From Thalassomonas sp. RHCl1 (lineage in GTDB: Bacteria > Pseudomonadota > Gammaproteobacteria > Enterobacterales > Alteromonadaceae): a DNA stretch of 64,000 nucleotides. Where the stretch lies: contig NZ_CANDNZ010000006.1 of assembly GCF_947387555.1 (NCBI RefSeq), positions 371,001 through 435,000 of the forward strand, in the 5' to 3' direction. Every line of letters starts with the position of its first letter. Positions within the stretch are counted from its first letter, which is position 1. A program made the position numbers and the translations under genes. Below, one piece after another: positions 42,549 through 51,037 of the stretch. The notes under the pieces are model-generated. The model saw nothing but the letters and a program-made list of their open reading frames with translations. It was not told the DNA's origin and made no database searches.

Positions 42549-43466
42549 ATGAAAAGTTTATTAATCTTGATCGCCTGCGGTGTTATTTGGGGATCTCAGT
42601 ATATTTTTAATGCCGCGGCGCTGGCGGAAGTTGACGCCTTGTGGATAGCGGCAAGCCGCTCGACCATAGGGGCCATATTCCTGATTGTTGTCTGCCGCTT
42701 GCTTAAGCTGGAACGATCGCCGGGTAACTGGCCGCTCATCGCCCTGATAGGCCTGCTTGAAGCAACCGTGCCATTTCTGTTGGTGGCCTGGGGCCAGCAA
42801 ACCACGCCGCCTGCTTTTGCCGCGGTGATCACCGGCACCAATCCGCTGATCACATTGTTGCTGGCGCCTTTGGTACTGGCAGGCACCCGGATGACGACAA
42901 AAGCCGTGGTGTGCAGTTTGATCGGTTTTGGCGGTTTGCTGTATTTATTCTGGCCGCAATTACAGCAACAGGGCTTAACCGAATTTGCCGGTTCCTTTGC
43001 GATTTTGGTTGCCGCAGCCAGTTTTGCTCTAAGTTTGTTACTGGTTAAGCGCCTGGAGCACTTGCACCCGATAGTGCTGGCCCGTGATGTGATTGCCGTT
43101 TCCGCATTGCAATTACTGCCGATGGCGTTGATCTGGGGCACTGTTCCTGTTGAGATGCCCAGCCTGACCAGTGTCGGCTCAGTGTTATATCTCGGGGTCT
43201 TCTGCGGCGGCCTGGTGTATGTTCTGTTTATGACCCTGATTATGGATAAGGGACCGACGTTTGCGTCCTTCAGTAATTACCTGGTACCCACGGTCGGTGT
43301 GCTGCTATCCATGTTGGTGGCGGATGTTGCCCTGGATAACCGTATCTTTATCAGTTTGCTGATCATCATAGGTTCCATCTATCTTTATCAGCTGGATTTT
43401 AGTTTTAATAGTAAGTCGGCTAAAAGCACAGCCAATGGTTTAGGTGAATTTCAGGAGGAAAAATGA
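42549..43466 (+). CDS. EamA/DMT-family transporter
   Basis: 305 residues, ten hydrophobic helices, two EamA repeats (GVIWGSQYIFNAAALAEVD at the start; LGVFCGGLVYVLFMTLI in the second repeat). Likely a small-metabolite exporter in the inner membrane. The stop overlaps the start of the VOC gene by 4 bp (ATGA). Each of the two biosynthetic operons in the window thus carries its own DMT exporter. Confidence 0.9.
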   Translation: MKSLLILIACGVIWGSQYIFNAAALAEVDALWIAASRSTIGAIFLIVVCRLLKLERSPGNWPLIALIGLLEATVPFLLVAWGQQTTPPAFAAVITGTNPLITLLLAPLVLAGTRMTTKAVVCSLIGFGGLLYLFWPQLQQQGLTEFAGSFAILVAAASFALSLLLVKRLEHLHPIVLARDVIAVSALQLLPMALIWGTVPVEMPSLTSVGSVLYLGVFCGGLVYVLFMTLIMDKGPTFASFSNYLVPTVGVLLSMLVADVALDNRIFISLLIIIGSIYLYQLDFSFNSKSAKSTANGLGEFQEEK

Positions 43467-43843
43467 TGTTAGCAGTGAACGGCATAGATCATATTAATTT
43501 AAAGGTGGCAGACCTGGCAAAAACCTGTGAATTCTATCATGAGTTATTCGGCTTTGAAGAGCTCAGGGATATGCCGGAAGTGAGCGGGAAAATTATCGGC
43601 AATAAGCAGGCGAAACTGGCCCTGTATCAGGTCGATGGTTTTGAAAAGTATGAAAAACACGGCTTTTCCCACGTCTCTTTCCAGGTGGACAATTTTGAAC
43701 AGGCACTGGCGGCCTGTGAGAAAATACAGGCGCCGATAAAATATAATGGCATCCTGGAATGGGAAAAGTCCCGCTCCCTGTATATTCTCGACCCCAACGG
43801 TTATGAAATCGAACTGGCGGAAGTCTGGGGCGGGGGACTGTAG
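43463..43843 (+). CDS. VOC-family (glyoxalase/dioxygenase fold) protein
   Basis: 126 residues of one vicinal-oxygen-chelate module: GIDHINLKVADLAKTCEFYH with the metal-ligand His, GFSHVSFQVDNFEQAL, and YILDPNGYEIELAEVW with the terminal Glu. All three metal positions are kept. Members are lyases, dioxygenases or resistance proteins. Ribosome site AGGAGGAAAA inside the transporter gene. Last gene of the operon, followed by a strong terminator. Confidence 0.9.
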   Translation: MMLAVNGIDHINLKVADLAKTCEFYHELFGFEELRDMPEVSGKIIGNKQAKLALYQVDGFEKYEKHGFSHVSFQVDNFEQALAACEKIQAPIKYNGILEWEKSRSLYILDPNGYEIELAEVWGGGL

Positions 43844-43877
43844 TACCTGATTATTATCGCAATGTTTGCTTGTTTAT

Positions 43878-43921
43878 AAACGCCATAAAGGGGCTTTGCT
43901 CTCTTTATGGCGTTTTTCTTT
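43878..43921 (+). terminator. Intrinsic terminator of the 39107-43843 operon
   Basis: AAACGCCATAAAG (43878-43890) pairs with CTTTATGGCGTTT (43903-43915), followed by TTCTTT. Confidence 0.93.
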
Positions 43922-43972
43922 GTTCTTGTTATTTCATCACTTTTTCAAATTAAAGCGGAAAATAATTGCCAT

Positions 43973-43992
43973 ACCTGTTTTGTCGTACAGTT
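43973..43992. promoter_or_regulatory. Candidate lux box of the 44057 operon (best match)
   Basis: ACCTGTTTTGTCGTACAGTT. It matches the Vibrio fischeri lux box at ACCTGT, TCGTACAG and the final T, with exact spacing. Its centre is about 42 bp upstream of the position expected for transcription start, given TATGAC at 44018-44023 as the -10, so it sits where a class II LuxR activator binds. Confidence 0.75.
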
Positions 43993-44017
43993 TTTAATTT
44001 CTCCCTTCTCTTTAAGC

Positions 44018-44023
44018 TATGAC
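44018..44023 (+). promoter_or_regulatory. Possible -10 element of the 44057 operon
   Basis: TATGAC, with no -35 hexamer at the right distance; the lux box occupies the -35 region, which is typical for LuxR-dependent promoters. Confidence 0.45.
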
Positions 44024-44056
44024 TCATCCCCCTAAAAATTAAGAATGAGGTGTTAT

Positions 44057-44947
44057 ATGAGTTATAGATTGTTAGACAGAGAGCCGGGTGAAATTCAAAT
44101 TATTGAAGCAGATGCCAATGCCCGGGTAGAAGATTTAGATAAAGAGCAAGTATTAAACTGGATGAAAGCATATGGCGCGGTTTTGTTCCGTGGTTTTGAT
44201 ACCAGTATCGAGGCTTTTTCAACTTTAGTAAGAAATGTCAGCACCCGGGTCACTTTAGATCCCGCCAGAAACCATGCCTCTGACAGCGCCCAGCTGGTGG
44301 ATGCCGGTACCGATAAGGTAGGTTTACACCTGGAAAACGGCAATGCCCCTATCTTGCCTCATCTGGCCTGGTTCTACTGTAAAAAAGCCGCGAAAGCAGG
44401 TTCGCAAACCACCTATTGCGACGGCAATGCGGTATGGCCAACGCTAAATGAGCAGGCGCAAGCCTTGTTCGCCGGTCAGCGTATCAAGTATGCCCGACGT
44501 CTGCCGGAGAAATTATGGAAAAAATACACCCACAGCGAGCTTGACGGTATCGAATCACCGGAGCAGGTCACCTTTGCCGATTTGCAAACCCTGGGTGAGC
44601 GGGTGGAAGGACAGAAGTTTACCCTGCTGGAAAATGACGATGTTTATTCTGAATTTTCCGTATGGGCGGTAAGAAAATCCCTGTTCAGCGATGAAAAAGG
44701 TTTCTCCAACAGCCTGTTGGGTCCTTCTTTCAACTACGAGCCGCCGGTGATCACCATGGAAAACGATGATGTGATCCCGGATGAAGTTTGGCAGCACATC
44801 GAAGAGCAAACGGATCGCCTGACCCACAATATCGAATGGCAAAATCACGATATCGTGTTACTGGACAATACCCGGGTGATGCATGGCCGCCGCGAGATCA
44901 TAGATACCGACAGGGAACTCTACAATGCCTTGAGTTACGTTGCGTAA
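44057..44947 (+). CDS. TauD/TfdA-family Fe(II)/2-oxoglutarate dioxygenase
   Basis: 296 residues of the TauD/TfdA fold, related to the amino-acid hydroxylase branch. The iron facial triad is HLE in VGLHLENGN plus the distal His in RVMHGRRE, whose arginine binds 2-oxoglutarate. It would hydroxylate or desaturate a substrate, often an amino acid or peptide-like molecule. The ATG at 44057 has GAGG six bases upstream; the ATG at 44045 does not. It heads the lux-box operon with the ligase and two aminotransferases. Confidence 0.88.
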   Translation: MSYRLLDREPGEIQIIEADANARVEDLDKEQVLNWMKAYGAVLFRGFDTSIEAFSTLVRNVSTRVTLDPARNHASDSAQLVDAGTDKVGLHLENGNAPILPHLAWFYCKKAAKAGSQTTYCDGNAVWPTLNEQAQALFAGQRIKYARRLPEKLWKKYTHSELDGIESPEQVTFADLQTLGERVEGQKFTLLENDDVYSEFSVWAVRKSLFSDEKGFSNSLLGPSFNYEPPVITMENDDVIPDEVWQHIEEQTDRLTHNIEWQNHDIVLLDNTRVMHGRREIIDTDRELYNALSYVA

Positions 44948-44984
44948 GCAAAACAAGGTATGATTTTTAAAGGAATAAACAACA

Positions 44985-46511
44985 ATGAAAAATAATAGTT
45001 TACGTGCGCAAATCAACCGCTTTCTCATGGAAGATGAGAACCGCACTGTTTTTAAACGTTGCGGCACCAGCCTGGCGATAGATAAAAATACCATGGCGCA
45101 AACCGTTAAAACCAGCGCCGAACGCCTTAGCCAGGAAGGTATCGACCTGTCGAAGATGACGGTGGCTATTGCCCTGGATCCGTCTTTTGACTGGATTGTC
45201 TGCGACCTGCTGTGTATCCAAAGTAATTCCGTCAGCATTCCTATCCCCACGGAATTCACCGACAGCCAGATCGCGCATTTATTGCTGCCGGCAGAATATT
45301 GTTTTGTTAACAGCATGGATATGGCAGAGCGTATCGCCAGTGCAATACCCGAGATCGGTATCTTATTCCCCGACGGTCAGGTGTTTAAACGGGCGAGCAA
45401 ACAAACCGATGTCGAAGAATTTAAGGCGTTAAAGCAGCAGGATGTCATTAAGATCATCCATACCTCGGGCACGACATCGGCGCCTAAAGGGGTGTTGATC
45501 CGCGATCAGGGCTTAGGCTCGTTAGTGGCGACCTTACTGGATATCTATAAGCACCTTGACGGTATGCATTATTATTCCATGGTGCCGTTTTCCCTGCTGA
45601 TCGAACAGGTACTGGCGGTTTATCTGCCCCTGCTGTCCGGCGGTTCGACTTCGCTATTGCCTTCCGGGTTACCGCCGTTCAGTACCCAAAGCGGTATTGC
45701 CGAGCGTTACCTGGCGACTATCGCCTATGCCGACATCAACTGTGTTTACCTGCCGCCGAAACTGCTGGAAGAAACCCTGGAGCACTTGCGTAAAGACAGC
45801 AATGCCAAACGCCGCTTCTTCGGCGAGCCGCAGGCAACCATTATGACCGGCGGGGCAAAAGTTTCGGTGAATATATTGGAAGAGCTGGCTGGCTTTGGCG
45901 TGGTGGTTGATGAAGGTTACGGCCTGAGCGAAAACTCTTCCGTGGTCTCCCTGAACCGCGGCGCAGAAAGAAAGCTGGGTACCGTCGGCCGGTTACTGCC
46001 GGGCATAGAAGGCAAGATTGTTGACGGCGAACTCTTGATCAAGAGCAATACCTTGTGCGCCGGTTATTCCAGCCGGGATGTTTCATCGTGTGAACTCACC
46101 GAAGACGGCTTTTTGCATACCGGGGACATTGCCCATTTTGATGAAGAAGGTTACCTGGTGATCACCGGGCGTAAGAAAAACGTCATCATCTTATCCAATG
46201 GCCGCAATGTCAGCCCGGAATGGGTGGAAGCCACCTACAAAGAGATCGACGGCGTTGCCGATGTCGTGGTCTTCGGTGAAGCGCAGGAAGCCATCAGCGG
46301 CGTGATCTTTACCCAGGTTGCCAGGGATGAAGAAGCTGAACTGCTGGCGCAAATCCAAGGGATCTCCAAAGATCTACCCAGTTATAGCCGCTTAAGCGAA
46401 CCTAAGCTGGTCAATCTCGACGGTGAAACCCGTAAAAGTTATTTCACCGTTACCGGACGCCCGAAACGTGAAGCCATTTATGAGCAATTTATGCTTGCCA
46501 AAGCCTCTTAA
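44985..46511 (+). CDS. AMP-binding ligase (ANL superfamily, acyl-CoA-synthetase-like)
   Basis: 508 residues. The P-loop HTSGTTSAPKGV (160-170), YGLSE, the TGD motif (FLHTGDIAHF), the hinge GRKKNVIILSNGRNVSPEWVE and the C-terminal catalytic Lys in GRPKREAIYEQF are all present. The layout is that of long-chain acyl-CoA/acyl-AMP synthetases, without a carrier domain. It activates a carboxylate as adenylate, then probably as CoA thioester. The N-terminus is shorter than in typical FadD. It lies 37 bp after the dioxygenase gene. Confidence 0.92.
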   Translation: MKNNSLRAQINRFLMEDENRTVFKRCGTSLAIDKNTMAQTVKTSAERLSQEGIDLSKMTVAIALDPSFDWIVCDLLCIQSNSVSIPIPTEFTDSQIAHLLLPAEYCFVNSMDMAERIASAIPEIGILFPDGQVFKRASKQTDVEEFKALKQQDVIKIIHTSGTTSAPKGVLIRDQGLGSLVATLLDIYKHLDGMHYYSMVPFSLLIEQVLAVYLPLLSGGSTSLLPSGLPPFSTQSGIAERYLATIAYADINCVYLPPKLLEETLEHLRKDSNAKRRFFGEPQATIMTGGAKVSVNILEELAGFGVVVDEGYGLSENSSVVSLNRGAERKLGTVGRLLPGIEGKIVDGELLIKSNTLCAGYSSRDVSSCELTEDGFLHTGDIAHFDEEGYLVITGRKKNVIILSNGRNVSPEWVEATYKEIDGVADVVVFGEAQEAISGVIFTQVARDEEAELLAQIQGISKDLPSYSRLSEPKLVNLDGETRKSYFTVTGRPKREAIYEQFMLAKAS

Positions 46512-46522
46512 GGAAAAGAAAC

Positions 46523-47713
46523 ATGACAACCAATATTGAACAATTTAACGCACATGCCCCTAACAGCTGGCAGCAGGAATTTATCGGTAAAGTGGTGATT
46601 AAAGCGAAAAACGCCACCTTAACCTATCAGGACGGCAGCGAGGCGATCGACCTTGCTTCCGGCGGCTTCGGCCACCAGCAGGCGGACATTACCCAGGCGG
46701 TGAAAAAGCAGGTGGCGCTGATGCCGCTTTCCAACCGGGTAATGATCAGCCCGACGCTGGCGGAATTTGTCAAAACCTTGGATCAGGCAACACCTGCGCC
46801 CTTATCCGTCAGCTATATCTGCAACTCGGGAGAAGAAGCCTTTGACGGTTCGTTAAAACTGGCGAAAGGCCTGCACCGGGACCGCTTCAAAGTAGTGGTG
46901 GTGCGCGGCAGTGACTTTGGCAGCCTGAGTTTTGCCAGCTTGTTTAAGGAAATTGATGCCCCGACCCTGGCCCATTTACCGTTAAAACCGGTTTTTGTCG
47001 AAGCCAACGATGAAGAAATGTTGTTGCGCGCCATAGACGATGAAACCCTGGCGGTGGTTTATGAGCCTGTGCTGGTCGGTGATGATATTACCGTGTTAAG
47101 CGCCGATTATTTGTCCTGCATGCGCGAGCTTTGCCACCAGAGCCAGGCGATTATGATCGCCTATGAAGTCAATTCCGGTATGGGCCGGTTTGGTGTCGAC
47201 TTTGCCAGTGAATTATCCGGTATCAGCCCAGATACCCTGGTGCTTGGCGGTGCGTTAAACGGCGGCTGTGTACCGGTCGGCGCTTATGTTACCCGTAAAG
47301 CCATTAACGATACCGTATACGGCGATAAAAACCCTTCTTTGCACGGCAGTACCACAGGGGGAAATCCTGCCAGCTGTGTTGCCGGACAAAAAGCGGTAGA
47401 AGTGCTGCAAAGCAAGAAGCTCAGCGCCAGGCAAGCGGCTTTGGGGCAAAGGTTCAGCCAGGAGCTGATGTGCCGGGATAAGGTGGAAGTGAAACACCTG
47501 GGCAGTTTGGTATTGCTGAATTTTGCCAATCATAAGCTGGCGGATAGTTTCCGGCAGCAGGCGGTAGCGGCAGGTATTAATATTGCCCGGGCCAAAGATA
47601 ACACCCTGACCCTGAGAGCGCCGCTCACCATTACCGACCAGGAAGTGGATACCGCCATTGCCACCCTTAACCAGGTAGCGCTGAATTTATTTGAAAATAA
47701 GGAAATTGCCTAA
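46523..47713 (+). CDS. Class III aminotransferase homologue lacking catalytic residues (pseudo-enzyme)
   Basis: 396 residues with the overall class III aminotransferase fold (ICNSGEEAFDGSLKLAKGL, AVVYEPVLVGDD, LHGSTTGGNPASCVAG). Two key residues are changed. The DEV block is IAYEVNSGMGRFG, so the PLP-N1 aspartate is Tyr214. The Schiff-base lysine block is LVLGGALNGGCVPVGA, with Gly243 (codon GGT at 47249-47251) where Lys is normal. It cannot work as a normal transaminase. Its stop overlaps the start of a complete class III aminotransferase gene by one base, which suggests a heteromeric partner or an evolved binding protein. Confidence 0.88.
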   Translation: MTTNIEQFNAHAPNSWQQEFIGKVVIKAKNATLTYQDGSEAIDLASGGFGHQQADITQAVKKQVALMPLSNRVMISPTLAEFVKTLDQATPAPLSVSYICNSGEEAFDGSLKLAKGLHRDRFKVVVVRGSDFGSLSFASLFKEIDAPTLAHLPLKPVFVEANDEEMLLRAIDDETLAVVYEPVLVGDDITVLSADYLSCMRELCHQSQAIMIAYEVNSGMGRFGVDFASELSGISPDTLVLGGALNGGCVPVGAYVTRKAINDTVYGDKNPSLHGSTTGGNPASCVAGQKAVEVLQSKKLSARQAALGQRFSQELMCRDKVEVKHLGSLVLLNFANHKLADSFRQQAVAAGINIARAKDNTLTLRAPLTITDQEVDTAIATLNQVALNLFENKEIA

Positions 47714-49062
47714 TGAACCGCGAACAAGTCATCGACGTATGTGACAATAACTGGAACCCGACCGCCGCGACCATGTATCGCATCAGCCACAGAACCATGG
47801 AGCAGTCGGCGCACGGCCAGTGGATCCACGACAATGAAGGCAATAAATTTTTGGACTTTGCCTGCAGCTACGGCGTGTTTATTGTCGGCCATACCCAAAG
47901 CTATATTCAGCAGGCGGTACAAAAGCAGCTGGATCAAGTGGCGATTAAACCTTACGGCAGCTGCGATGAGAACACCATTAAGCTGATGGCTAAATTAGCC
48001 GAGATGCTGCCGGGGGATCTTAACCGCTCTTATTTTTGTAATTCCGGCGCCGAAGCGGTGGAGCTGGCGATGCGCGCTGCCTTCGAGGCCAACCCCAAGC
48101 GCAAGAAAATGGTGGTGATCAGCGACAGTTATCACGGTAAAACCCTGGGGGCTTTGAATATTCTGGGGCAAACCGGCCACCGAACGCCGTTTACTCCCTT
48201 GATGGAAAATGTTGAATATGTGCCGTTTGGCGACATCGCCGCCATGAAAAAAGCCATTGGCGACGGTGTCTCTGCCGTGTTTATCGAACCTGTACTCGGC
48301 GGGCCATATTTGCAGGTGCCGCCTGCGGGTTACCTTAAGCAGATCGAATGTCTGTGCCGTGAAACCGGTAGTTTGCTGATTGCCGATGAGATCCAGACCG
48401 CCTTTGGCCGTGCCGGTAAAATGTTTGCCATTGAATACGACAATATCGTGCCGGATATGATCATCTTGTCAAAAGGCTTAACCGGCGGGCATGCCGCCAT
48501 TGCCGTGACGGTCATGAGTGAAGCTCTTGAGAGTAAGCTGATTGACGAGCAGGGTATAGATCCCCGCTTGCTCACCAGCGGCAGCGGCGGTAATCCCTAT
48601 AATAATACCGCGGCGCTGGCGGCGATAGAGTTTATCGAGCAGCAGGACCTCACCGGCCGCGCCCAGCGCCTGGGTACGCGTTTGCTGACCGGGATGCGGC
48701 AGATTTGTGCCGATTACCCCCAGTTGGTGCTGGAAGTGCCGGGCATAGGTTTGATGACAGGGTTAAAATGCGCCAATCCGGCGGTGGAAACGGCGATTAC
48801 CATGGTGATGGGCAAACAGAATATCCATTTGGGTCATTCCATGAATGAAAAGGCCGCCCATCCGGTGCTGCGTTTTTATCCGCCGCTGACGGTAACCGAG
48901 CAGGAAATTGACCAATGTCTGGCGGCGCTGGAGCAAACCATGAAACGTTTAGGTTCACGTCCCAAGCTGATGTTCAAATTATTGAACCAGCTGATCAAGC
49001 GCCAATACACCCTGCCGAGGAAATTCCTGTATAAATTAACCGGGGTTAAGCAGGCGGCCTAA
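47713..49062 (+). CDS. Class III aminotransferase (PLP-dependent)
   Basis: 449 residues. PLP contacts are intact: FCNSGAEAVELAM for phosphate binding, LIADEIQTAFGRAG with Asp225, and IILSKGLTGGHAA with the Schiff-base Lys254. Relatives act on omega-amino acids, ornithine or diamines. A C-terminal basic extension of about 40 residues (KLMFKLLNQLIKRQYTLPRK) goes beyond the fold and could touch membrane or partner. It is the last gene of the operon; ATG overlaps the preceding stop as TAATG. Confidence 0.92.
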   Translation: MNREQVIDVCDNNWNPTAATMYRISHRTMEQSAHGQWIHDNEGNKFLDFACSYGVFIVGHTQSYIQQAVQKQLDQVAIKPYGSCDENTIKLMAKLAEMLPGDLNRSYFCNSGAEAVELAMRAAFEANPKRKKMVVISDSYHGKTLGALNILGQTGHRTPFTPLMENVEYVPFGDIAAMKKAIGDGVSAVFIEPVLGGPYLQVPPAGYLKQIECLCRETGSLLIADEIQTAFGRAGKMFAIEYDNIVPDMIILSKGLTGGHAAIAVTVMSEALESKLIDEQGIDPRLLTSGSGGNPYNNTAALAAIEFIEQQDLTGRAQRLGTRLLTGMRQICADYPQLVLEVPGIGLMTGLKCANPAVETAITMVMGKQNIHLGHSMNEKAAHPVLRFYPPLTVTEQEIDQCLAALEQTMKRLGSRPKLMFKLLNQLIKRQYTLPRKFLYKLTGVKQAA

Positions 49063-49093
49063 GTATACAGGGACAGTGCATGGTTTATTTGAT

Positions 49094-49131
49094 AAACCCG
49101 GTAAGCGGACATTTGCCTTACCGGGTTTTCT
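49094..49131 (+). terminator. Intrinsic terminator of the 44057-49062 operon
   Basis: AAACCCGGTAAG (49094-49105) and CTTACCGGGTTT (49117-49128), followed by TC-TT. Confidence 0.9.
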
Positions 49132-49324
49132 TATACTCCATTTGCCCCTTAGTGGAGATTTCCCTGTCATTTTTATGCCGCTAAATGGCCAATATTTGAT
49201 TTAAAATAGCATAAGCGCAGACAGTCTCATCAATGCTTGATCTCATCGTGATTCTTTTCTTTCCCCTTTGTTAATATGCGCGGGTTTTACATCTTATAAC
49301 CTTTTATTGACTACTGGGGCCGTA

Positions 49325-50728
49325 ATGAAACACGTGTTTTTGCTGCTATTGGCTTTGTTACTACCAAATATCGCACTGGCATCGGGTGCCGTGCATGAAA
49401 CCATTAATCTGACAGATCACTGGCTCGGTTATACCGCGCTGGCGATTTTTGCCCTGGCATACAGCCTGGTGATCCTGGAAGAAAAATTACATCTTAGAAA
49501 ATCCAAACCGGTATTGCTGGCCGCCGGCTTGATCTGGATATTTATCGCCGCCTATTATGGCTCCCATGGCATGCCGGATGCGGCCGAGGTCGCCATTCGC
49601 CATAACTTCCTTGAATATGGCGAGTTATTTTTCTTCCTGCTTGTGGCCATGACCTATATCAATGCCATGTTGGAGCGTAATGTCTTCGATGCTTTGCGTG
49701 ACTACCTGGTGGCGAAAGGTTTTACCTATAAGTCGTTATTCTGGTTGACCGGTATTCTGGCTTTCTTTATTTCTCCTATTGCCGACAACCTGACCACGGC
49801 CTTGATTATGTGTGCTGTGGTGATGGCTGTGGGTAAGGACAAACCAAAATTTGTCGCCATGAGTTGTGTGAATATTGTGGTTGGCGCCAATGCCGGCGGT
49901 GCTTTCAGTCCGTTCGGCGATATTACCACCCTGATGGTGTGGCAAAAAGGCATAGTGCAGTTCAGCGAGTTCTTTGATCTCTTTATCCCGTCTGTGGTGA
50001 ACTTTGTTGTGCCGGCCTTTATCATGCAATTTGCCCTGCCGGACGGGAAACCGGAGGCAAGTTCAACGCAAATGACGCAAATTAAACAGGGCGGTTTAAC
50101 GATTGTCGGCTTGTTTATTATGACCATCATTACAGCGGTATCTTTTCATAACTTCCTGCATTTACCGCCGGTATTCGGCATGATGCTGGGCTTGGCTTAC
50201 CTGAAGTTTTTCGGTTATTACCTGCGTAAGGCCAGCCATAACCATTTGAACAAACTGGAGCAGCCTATCAGCCATACCTCGGCTGATGTAGTCGATGGAT
50301 ATGATATTTTTGACAGTATTGCCAAGGCAGAATGGGATACCTTGTTTTTCTTCTACGGGGTCATACTGGCGGTGGGCGGTTTGGGCTTTATCGGTTACCT
50401 GGGGATGGCGTCAGCGTTTATGTACGGGGAACTCGGTGCAACCACTGCCAATGTCCTGGTGGGGATTTTATCCGCGATAGTCGATAATATTCCGGTGATG
50501 TTTGCAGTTTTGACCATGAATCCGGAAATGCCTCACAGTCAGTGGCTGTTGGTGACCCTGACCGCAGGTGTCGGCGGCAGCTTATTGTCCATCGGCTCTG
50601 CCGCCGGTGTGGCCCTGATGGGGCAGGCCCGCGGTTATTATACCTTCTTCGGCCATTTGAAATGGGCGCCGGTGATCGCTCTGGGTTATGGCGCCAGTAT
50701 TTATGTGCACCTGTTGTTAAACGGTTAA
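49325..50728 (+). CDS. nhaD: Na+/H+ antiporter NhaD
   Basis: 467 residues of the ion-transporter superfamily. It has an N-terminal signal-like helix (cleavable, after ALAS), then about eleven further transmembrane helices. Conserved motifs are ISPIADNLTTALI, GANAGGAFSPFGDITTLMVW and GILSAIVDNIPVMFA, which include the intramembrane Asp and Asn residues needed for Na+ transport. Common in marine bacteria for sodium homeostasis. I choose ATG 49325 (MKHVFL); the frame back to 49268 adds a segment outside the fold. Confidence 0.94.
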   Translation: MKHVFLLLLALLLPNIALASGAVHETINLTDHWLGYTALAIFALAYSLVILEEKLHLRKSKPVLLAAGLIWIFIAAYYGSHGMPDAAEVAIRHNFLEYGELFFFLLVAMTYINAMLERNVFDALRDYLVAKGFTYKSLFWLTGILAFFISPIADNLTTALIMCAVVMAVGKDKPKFVAMSCVNIVVGANAGGAFSPFGDITTLMVWQKGIVQFSEFFDLFIPSVVNFVVPAFIMQFALPDGKPEASSTQMTQIKQGGLTIVGLFIMTIITAVSFHNFLHLPPVFGMMLGLAYLKFFGYYLRKASHNHLNKLEQPISHTSADVVDGYDIFDSIAKAEWDTLFFFYGVILAVGGLGFIGYLGMASAFMYGELGATTANVLVGILSAIVDNIPVMFAVLTMNPEMPHSQWLLVTLTAGVGGSLLSIGSAAGVALMGQARGYYTFFGHLKWAPVIALGYGASIYVHLLLNG

Positions 50729-50769
50729 AGCGTTATACTGCCTTGAGCAGAAAAGTGATGTGCTCCCCG

Positions 50770-50803
50770 AAAGCCGCTAAAGTTTTTTAGCGGCTTTATA
50801 TTT
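50770..50803 (+). terminator. Intrinsic terminator after nhaD
   Basis: AAAGCCGCTAAA (50770-50781), loop GTTT, TTTAGCGGCTTT (50786-50797), then ATATTTA. Confidence 0.88.
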
Positions 50804-51037
50804 AGGGTGAAGGCCTTATAGAAGAAGACTTCTGATAATCATGGTTAACTTCCGTTCTGACTCTTCTCTCGTAAATACATTTTCCTTGAACTTGCATGAG
50901 CTACAGCTAGTTTGGGCATTTAAATTACACCAGATTACATTAAGTATTGTCCTGTTTTTAAAAGTGATATTATTTTTTTGAAAAATATAGCGTTATTGCT
51001 AGAAGCAGTGACATATGAAAGCAAAAAGGAATGATAG

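Noticed and set aside
46523..47713. Frameshifted or decaying aminotransferase pseudogene
   Set aside because: The frame is intact over its full length, sits tightly in the operon and the active-site changes are substitutions, so it is called a pseudo-enzyme, not a pseudogene.
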